A stretch of 9,130 nucleotides of DNA, taken from the NCBI GenBank assembly GCA_030830765.1, contig JAURMJ010000194.1, forward strand, positions 1 through 9,130, written 5' to 3'. Positions 5,845 to 9,130 of this stretch are shown one piece after another (within the stretch, counting starts at the first letter, position 1; each line of letters starts with the position of its first letter). Below the pieces are notes generated by a model, which made no database searches, was not told the origin of the DNA, and saw only the letters and a program-made list of their open reading frames with translations. A program made the position numbers and the translations under genes. Source of the stretch: Quisquiliibacterium sp. (lineage in GTDB: Bacteria; Pseudomonadota; Gammaproteobacteria; Burkholderiales; Burkholderiaceae_E).

Positions 5845-6684
5845 ATGAAAAAGTCGGTGATTAAAGGAAGAATGCCTGCGGTAGCGCTGGCGGTCATGAC
5901 AGCAGGTGTCCTGCTTGTTGCGCCATTGGCCGCGAACGCCCAGGATAAAACGATCCAGGAGATCGAGCGGTATCGCCAGATGCTGCAGGATGGCAACCCG
6001 GCCGAGTTGACTGTGGCCAAGGGCGAGGCACTTTGGACCCAGAAGCGGGGCCCGAAGAAGGCAAGCCTGGAGGCCTGCGATTTCGGCATGGGGCCGGGGG
6101 TGCTCAAGGGCGCCTATGCGAAGCTGCCACGTTATTTTGCAGACACCGACAACGTGATGGACTTTGAATCGCGGCTGGTGCACTGCATGGTCACGCTGCA
6201 GGGTTTCAAGGCTGCGGATCTGGTCAAGAGGCCTTTTTCCGGTGGCGGCAAACCTGCCACCGAACTTGAAGCGCTGACTGCGTATGCTGTTGAGGAGTCC
6301 CGCGGCGCCACGATTGATCTGCCGCAAAGCCATCCGATGGAAGTTGCGTCCTTCAAACGCGGCGAGAAGCTGTTCTATTTCCGCGGGGGACCCTATGATT
6401 TTTCCTGTGCAAGTTGCCACGCAGTCGATGGGCAGCGCATCCGTTTGCAGGGCCTGCCGAATCTGACCAAGCCCGAGCCGGCCAAGGCAGCCTTCGCGAC
6501 CTGGCCCGCTTATCGGGTCTCACAGGGCGCTGTTCGAACGATGCAATGGCGCATGGCTGACTGCTTTCGTCAGCAGCGCTTTCCCAGCCTGAAGTACGGC
6601 TCCCAAACCTCGATCGATCTGATCACGTTCCTGGGGGTGACGGCCAAAGGCGGCAAGATGGACTCGCCGGCGATCAAGCGCTGA
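5845..6684 (+). CDS. soxA: L-cysteine S-thiosulfotransferase subunit SoxA, monoheme type
   Basis: This 279-residue catalytic subunit of SoxAX joins thiosulfate oxidatively to the SoxY cysteine. It has a Sec signal peptide (hydrophobic 10-30, ANAQD at the cleavage site). Only one heme motif is present, C188-A-S-C191-H192. The active-site cysteine, an axial heme ligand that carries a persulfide in characterised SoxA proteins, is C240 in QWRMADCFRQQRFP. In the N-terminal domain, where diheme SoxA proteins hold a second CxxCH, there are only C78 (EACDFGMG) and C114 (HCMVTLQG), probably a disulfide. This is the pattern of the Starkeya novella-like SoxAX with one heme per subunit. The ribosome binding site GGAGGGGG precedes the ATG. 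It is followed by soxX after 13 bases. Confidence 0.95.
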   Translation: MKKSVIKGRMPAVALAVMTAGVLLVAPLAANAQDKTIQEIERYRQMLQDGNPAELTVAKGEALWTQKRGPKKASLEACDFGMGPGVLKGAYAKLPRYFADTDNVMDFESRLVHCMVTLQGFKAADLVKRPFSGGGKPATELEALTAYAVEESRGATIDLPQSHPMEVASFKRGEKLFYFRGGPYDFSCASCHAVDGQRIRLQGLPNLTKPEPAKAAFATWPAYRVSQGAVRTMQWRMADCFRQQRFPSLKYGSQTSIDLITFLGVTAKGGKMDSPAIKR

Positions 6685-6697
6685 TTAGGGGGAAAAC

Positions 6698-7315
6698 ATG
6701 AACAAGATCAAGACACTGCTGATCGGTGCCAGCGTTGCTGCCGTGGCTGCCTGCGCACCGTTCGTTCCGGAGCCGACCCATCAGGAGGTCGTTGCAGCGC
6801 TGAAGGCTTCCTTCGAGCCCAAGGGCATGGCCGGTATGGATCGTCTCAACCAGAGCGAACTGCAGAAAGCCTGTTCGGACTATGCAAAGTCCGACCTGCC
6901 CAAGCCGTTGCGCGAAAAGCTCGAGAAGGCTGCGCTGAACGGGGTCAAGTACCCGAGCGATGGCAAATATCTGGGCGACTGGAAGAAAGGCGAAAAGACT
7001 GCACAAAGCGGCAAAGGCATGCAGACCTCGGACAAGCCGGGTTCGGTCAGCGGTGGTAACTGCTATGCCTGTCACCAGCTCACCAAGAAGGAGTTGTCCT
7101 ACGGGAACATCGGGCCTTCGCTCTATAACTACGGCAAGCTGCGCGGAAATTCAGAACCCATCCTGAAATACACCTGGGCCAAGGTCTGGAATGCGCATGC
7201 GTTCAATGCCTGTTCGCAGATGCCCAGGTTTGGTGATGCCGGGATCCTGACCGAGAACCAGATCAAGAACGTGATGGCGTTGCTGCTTGATCCGTCCTCG
7301 CCGGTCAACAAGTAA
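6698..7315 (+). CDS. soxX: Monoheme cytochrome c subunit SoxX, probable lipoprotein
   Basis: This is the electron-accepting partner of SoxA, 205 residues. The heme motif is C122-Y-A-C125-H126, with the likely axial Met at M175 in NACSQMPRFG. About 95 residues precede the cytochrome domain, including YPSDGKYLGDWKKGEK; this long N-terminal part matches the larger SoxX of the monoheme-SoxA class (S. novella SoxX is about 208 residues), whereas Paracoccus-type SoxX is shorter. The signal sequence ends V16-A-A-C19, which fits a lipobox, so the protein may be lipid-anchored rather than soluble; ordinary cleavage cannot be excluded. GGGGGAA lies just before the ATG. It is the last gene before the terminator at 7375-7401. 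Confidence 0.94.
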   Translation: MNKIKTLLIGASVAAVAACAPFVPEPTHQEVVAALKASFEPKGMAGMDRLNQSELQKACSDYAKSDLPKPLREKLEKAALNGVKYPSDGKYLGDWKKGEKTAQSGKGMQTSDKPGSVSGGNCYACHQLTKKELSYGNIGPSLYNYGKLRGNSEPILKYTWAKVWNAHAFNACSQMPRFGDAGILTENQIKNVMALLLDPSSPVNK

Positions 7316-7374
7316 CTGACCATCGGATGGCGGTTTGCGTCGGGGGGGCACCTGGCGCAGACTGCACCGATTCG

Positions 7375-7401
7375 ACGGCCGTTTCAGAATGGCCGTTTTT
7401 T
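7375..7401 (+). terminator. Rho-independent terminator after soxX
   Basis: ACGGCCGTT (7375-7383) pairs with AATGGCCGT (7388-7396) over a TCAG loop (one G-U pair), and six T follow (7396-7401). This is a textbook intrinsic terminator 60 bases after the soxX stop. It should end the soxR-soxX transcript and separate soxB. Confidence 0.85.
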
Positions 7402-7410
7402 AACGCTTTC

Positions 7411-7430
7411 ATATGAGCATGTGCGCATAT
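7411..7430. promoter_or_regulatory. Probable SoxR operator upstream of soxB
   Basis: TATGAG (7412-7417) and CGCATA (7424-7429) repeat the dyad of the soxW-soxR region with one mismatch and the same 6-base spacer; the outer A and T (7411, 7430) extend the symmetry. Aligned with 1814-1832, 15 of 19 positions are identical. It lies 9 bases after the terminator and 52 bases before the soxB ATG, where a promoter is needed. TATAGG (7428-7433) may be the -10, in the same register relative to the operator as in the soxR promoter; the -35 is unclear. Confidence 0.7.
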
Positions 7431-7482
7431 AGGCGTTTATCGACTCGGAGCGAGCAGCTCCAGTCGCCTTACGGGGGGTGAG

Positions 7483-9130
7483 ATGGATCGACGTGAATTC
7501 CTTCAGGTGCTGGCCAGCGCTTCGGCGGCCGGTCTGCCGTTGGCCGGCTGCGCCAGCATTGGTGCGACGCACGGCGCCGGGGCGGGGGCTGCAGGCGATG
7601 CGATGTATGACCTACCGCGTTTCGGTAATGTCAGCCTGCTGCATTTCACCGACTGCCATGCTCAATTGACGCCGATCCACTTTCGCGAGCCGAGTGTGAA
7701 CATCGGGATCGCAGGCGCACTGGGCAAGGTTCCGCACCTGGTCGGTGAGCATCTGTTGAAGGCCTATGGCGTGACTCCCGGTTCGGCGCAGGCGCATGCG
7801 TTCACCTATCTGGATTTCGAGCAGGCTGCACGGACTTACGGCAAGGTCGGCGGATTTGCGCATTTGGCAACGCTGGTCAAGCGGATGCGTGCATCGCGCC
7901 CCGGGGCCCTGCTGCTCGATGGCGGGGACACCTGGCAGGGGTCAGCAACAGCGTTATGGACAAACGGCCAGGATATGGTCGATGCCTGCAAGCTGCTCGG
8001 CGTCGATATGATGAGCTCGCACTGGGAATTCACGCTCGGTGCCGATCGGGTCAAGCAGATCATCGAAAAAGACTTCAAAGGCAAGATCGAATTTCTTGCG
8101 CAGAACGTCAAGACCACCGACTTCGAGGATCCGGTCTTCAAGCCGTACGAGATCCGTTCGATGAACGGTGTTGCGGTGGCGGTGATCGGCCAGGCTTTCC
8201 CGTATACGCCGATCGCCAATCCGCGTTACATGACGCCCGATTGGAGCTTCGGTATTCAAGAGGAGCGCATGCAGAAGATGGTCGACGAGGCCCGCTCCAA
8301 GGGGGCGCAGGTGGTCGTCGTGCTGTCACACAATGGCATGGACGTTGACCTGAAGATGGCCAGCCGCGTCTCCGGCATCGATGCAATTCTGGGCGGCCAT
8401 ACGCATGATGGCGTGCCGCAGCCGGTAATTGTTTCCAACCGCAAGGGCAAGACGCTGGTGACCAACGCCGGTTCCAACGGCAAGTTCCTCGCGGTCCTGG
8501 ACCTGGATGTCAAGGGTGGAAAAATAGCCGACTTCCGCTATCGCCTGCTGCCGGTGTTCTCCAATCTGCTGCCGGCAGATTCGCAGATGCAGGCTTACAT
8601 CGACAAGGTCCGCGCGCCGTACACGGCCAAACTCGAAGAAAAGCTGGCGGTCACCGACGGTCTGCTGTATCGCCGCGGCAACTTCAATGGCAGCTTCGAT
8701 CAGTTGATCCTGGATGCAATGATGGAGGTCAAGGGCGCCGAGATCGCGTTCTCGCCTGGTTTCCGCTGGGGCACCTCAGTGCTGTCCGGCCAGGCGATCA
8801 CGCGCGAGAATCTGATGGATCAGACTGCAATCACCTATCCGTATACAACGGTCAGCAACATGACCGGCGAGTTCATCAAGACGGTGCTCGAAGATGTCTG
8901 CGACAACCTGTTCAACCCGGATCCGTATTACCAGCAAGGCGGGGACATGGTCCGCGTCGGCGGGCTGACCTATGCATGCACACCGGGTGCGCAGGTGGGC
9001 AAGCGGATCACCGACATGCGTCTGAACGGCAAGCCGATCGATGCCAAGAAGACCTATAAGGTTGCGGGCTGGGCGCCGGTTGCGCAAGGGGCCAAAGGAG
9101 AGCCAATATGGGAAGTGGTCGAGTCCTGGC
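7483..9130 (+). CDS. soxB: Sulfate thiohydrolase SoxB, 3' end cut by window edge
   Basis: SoxB is a dimanganese hydrolase related to 5'-nucleotidases that releases sulfate from the S-sulfonated SoxY arm. The frame is open from the ATG at 7483 to the right edge (549 codons); the family length of about 560-575 suggests only the last residues are missing. Metal-site motifs are FTD57-C-H59, GGD149TWQGS, H180 in SHWEFTLG, SHNGMD, and GGH306-T-H308-D. The C-terminal 5'-nucleotidase domain follows (about 390 onward, including NMTGEFIKTVLEDVCDNLF). The N-terminus has a Tat motif (R3-R4-E-F-L-Q) and a perfect lipobox L20-A-G-C23, so it may be a Tat-exported lipoprotein. The ribosome binding site (GGGGGGTGAG) is close to the ATG. 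It stands behind its own operator and after a terminator, so it is expressed separately from soxC-soxX. Confidence 0.96.
   Translation, partial: MDRREFLQVLASASAAGLPLAGCASIGATHGAGAGAAGDAMYDLPRFGNVSLLHFTDCHAQLTPIHFREPSVNIGIAGALGKVPHLVGEHLLKAYGVTPGSAQAHAFTYLDFEQAARTYGKVGGFAHLATLVKRMRASRPGALLLDGGDTWQGSATALWTNGQDMVDACKLLGVDMMSSHWEFTLGADRVKQIIEKDFKGKIEFLAQNVKTTDFEDPVFKPYEIRSMNGVAVAVIGQAFPYTPIANPRYMTPDWSFGIQEERMQKMVDEARSKGAQVVVVLSHNGMDVDLKMASRVSGIDAILGGHTHDGVPQPVIVSNRKGKTLVTNAGSNGKFLAVLDLDVKGGKIADFRYRLLPVFSNLLPADSQMQAYIDKVRAPYTAKLEEKLAVTDGLLYRRGNFNGSFDQLILDAMMEVKGAEIAFSPGFRWGTSVLSGQAITRENLMDQTAITYPYTTVSNMTGEFIKTVLEDVCDNLFNPDPYYQQGGDMVRVGGLTYACTPGAQVGKRITDMRLNGKPIDAKKTYKVAGWAPVAQGAKGEPIWEVVESW

Noticed and set aside
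5626..6420. A 264-codon minus-strand open frame
   Set aside because: It spans the end of soxZ, the gap and most of soxA in antisense; the soxA frame has heme and active-site motifs and this one has none.
1..9130. CRISPR arrays, tRNA or rRNA genes, insertion sequences
   Set aside because: No regularly spaced repeats, no tRNA-like cloverleaf and no transposase-like protein were seen; apart from the solute-binding-protein relic all long frames belong to recognisable genes.

Overview
The window is a thiosulfate-oxidation (sox) gene cluster from a moderately GC-rich proteobacterium. The gene order soxR-soxC-soxD-soxY-soxZ-soxA-soxX-soxB, with a thioredoxin-like soxW gene divergent from soxR, and a fragment of a Bug/TctC-type solute-binding protein nearby, point to Betaproteobacteria (Burkholderiales-like). 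That taxonomic reading is an inference from gene order and protein character, not from a database search.

Left flank (1-1135): a minus-strand MBL-fold metallo-hydrolase runs off the left edge. Behind it lies a gene-free stretch of about 330 bases. It holds what looks like the decayed C-terminal end of a TctC/Bug-family protein on the plus strand, and two hairpins. The second hairpin abuts the soxW stop codon.

Control region (1136-1881): soxW (periplasmic thioredoxin fold, CAWC) is on the minus strand and soxR (ArsR-family repressor) on the plus strand. Between them, face-to-face promoters overlap one dyad-symmetric element, TATGCG-N6-CGCATA. A second copy (15 of 19 positions identical) lies upstream of soxB. 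These are very probably SoxR operators.

Main operon (1882-7401): soxR, soxC and soxD (sulfane dehydrogenase: molybdenum subunit plus diheme cytochrome c), soxY and soxZ (carrier whose C-terminal cysteine arm holds the sulfur substrate), soxA and soxX (c-type cytochromes that load thiosulfate onto SoxY). A strong intrinsic terminator follows soxX. soxB (sulfate thiohydrolase) then starts as its own unit behind the second operator copy and is cut by the right edge, probably only a short way before its end.

Together the products form the periplasmic multienzyme cycle. SoxAX couples thiosulfate to the SoxY cysteine, SoxB releases sulfate, SoxCD oxidises the remaining sulfane sulfur, and SoxB acts again. 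Because soxCD is present, complete oxidation to sulfate without stored sulfur globules is expected. SoxW probably keeps SoxY or another Sox cysteine reduced or active. I see no wholly new system here. The less ordinary points are the paired operators with a terminator-isolated soxB, the overlapping divergent promoters, the lipobox signals on SoxB and SoxX, and the solute-binding-protein relic.
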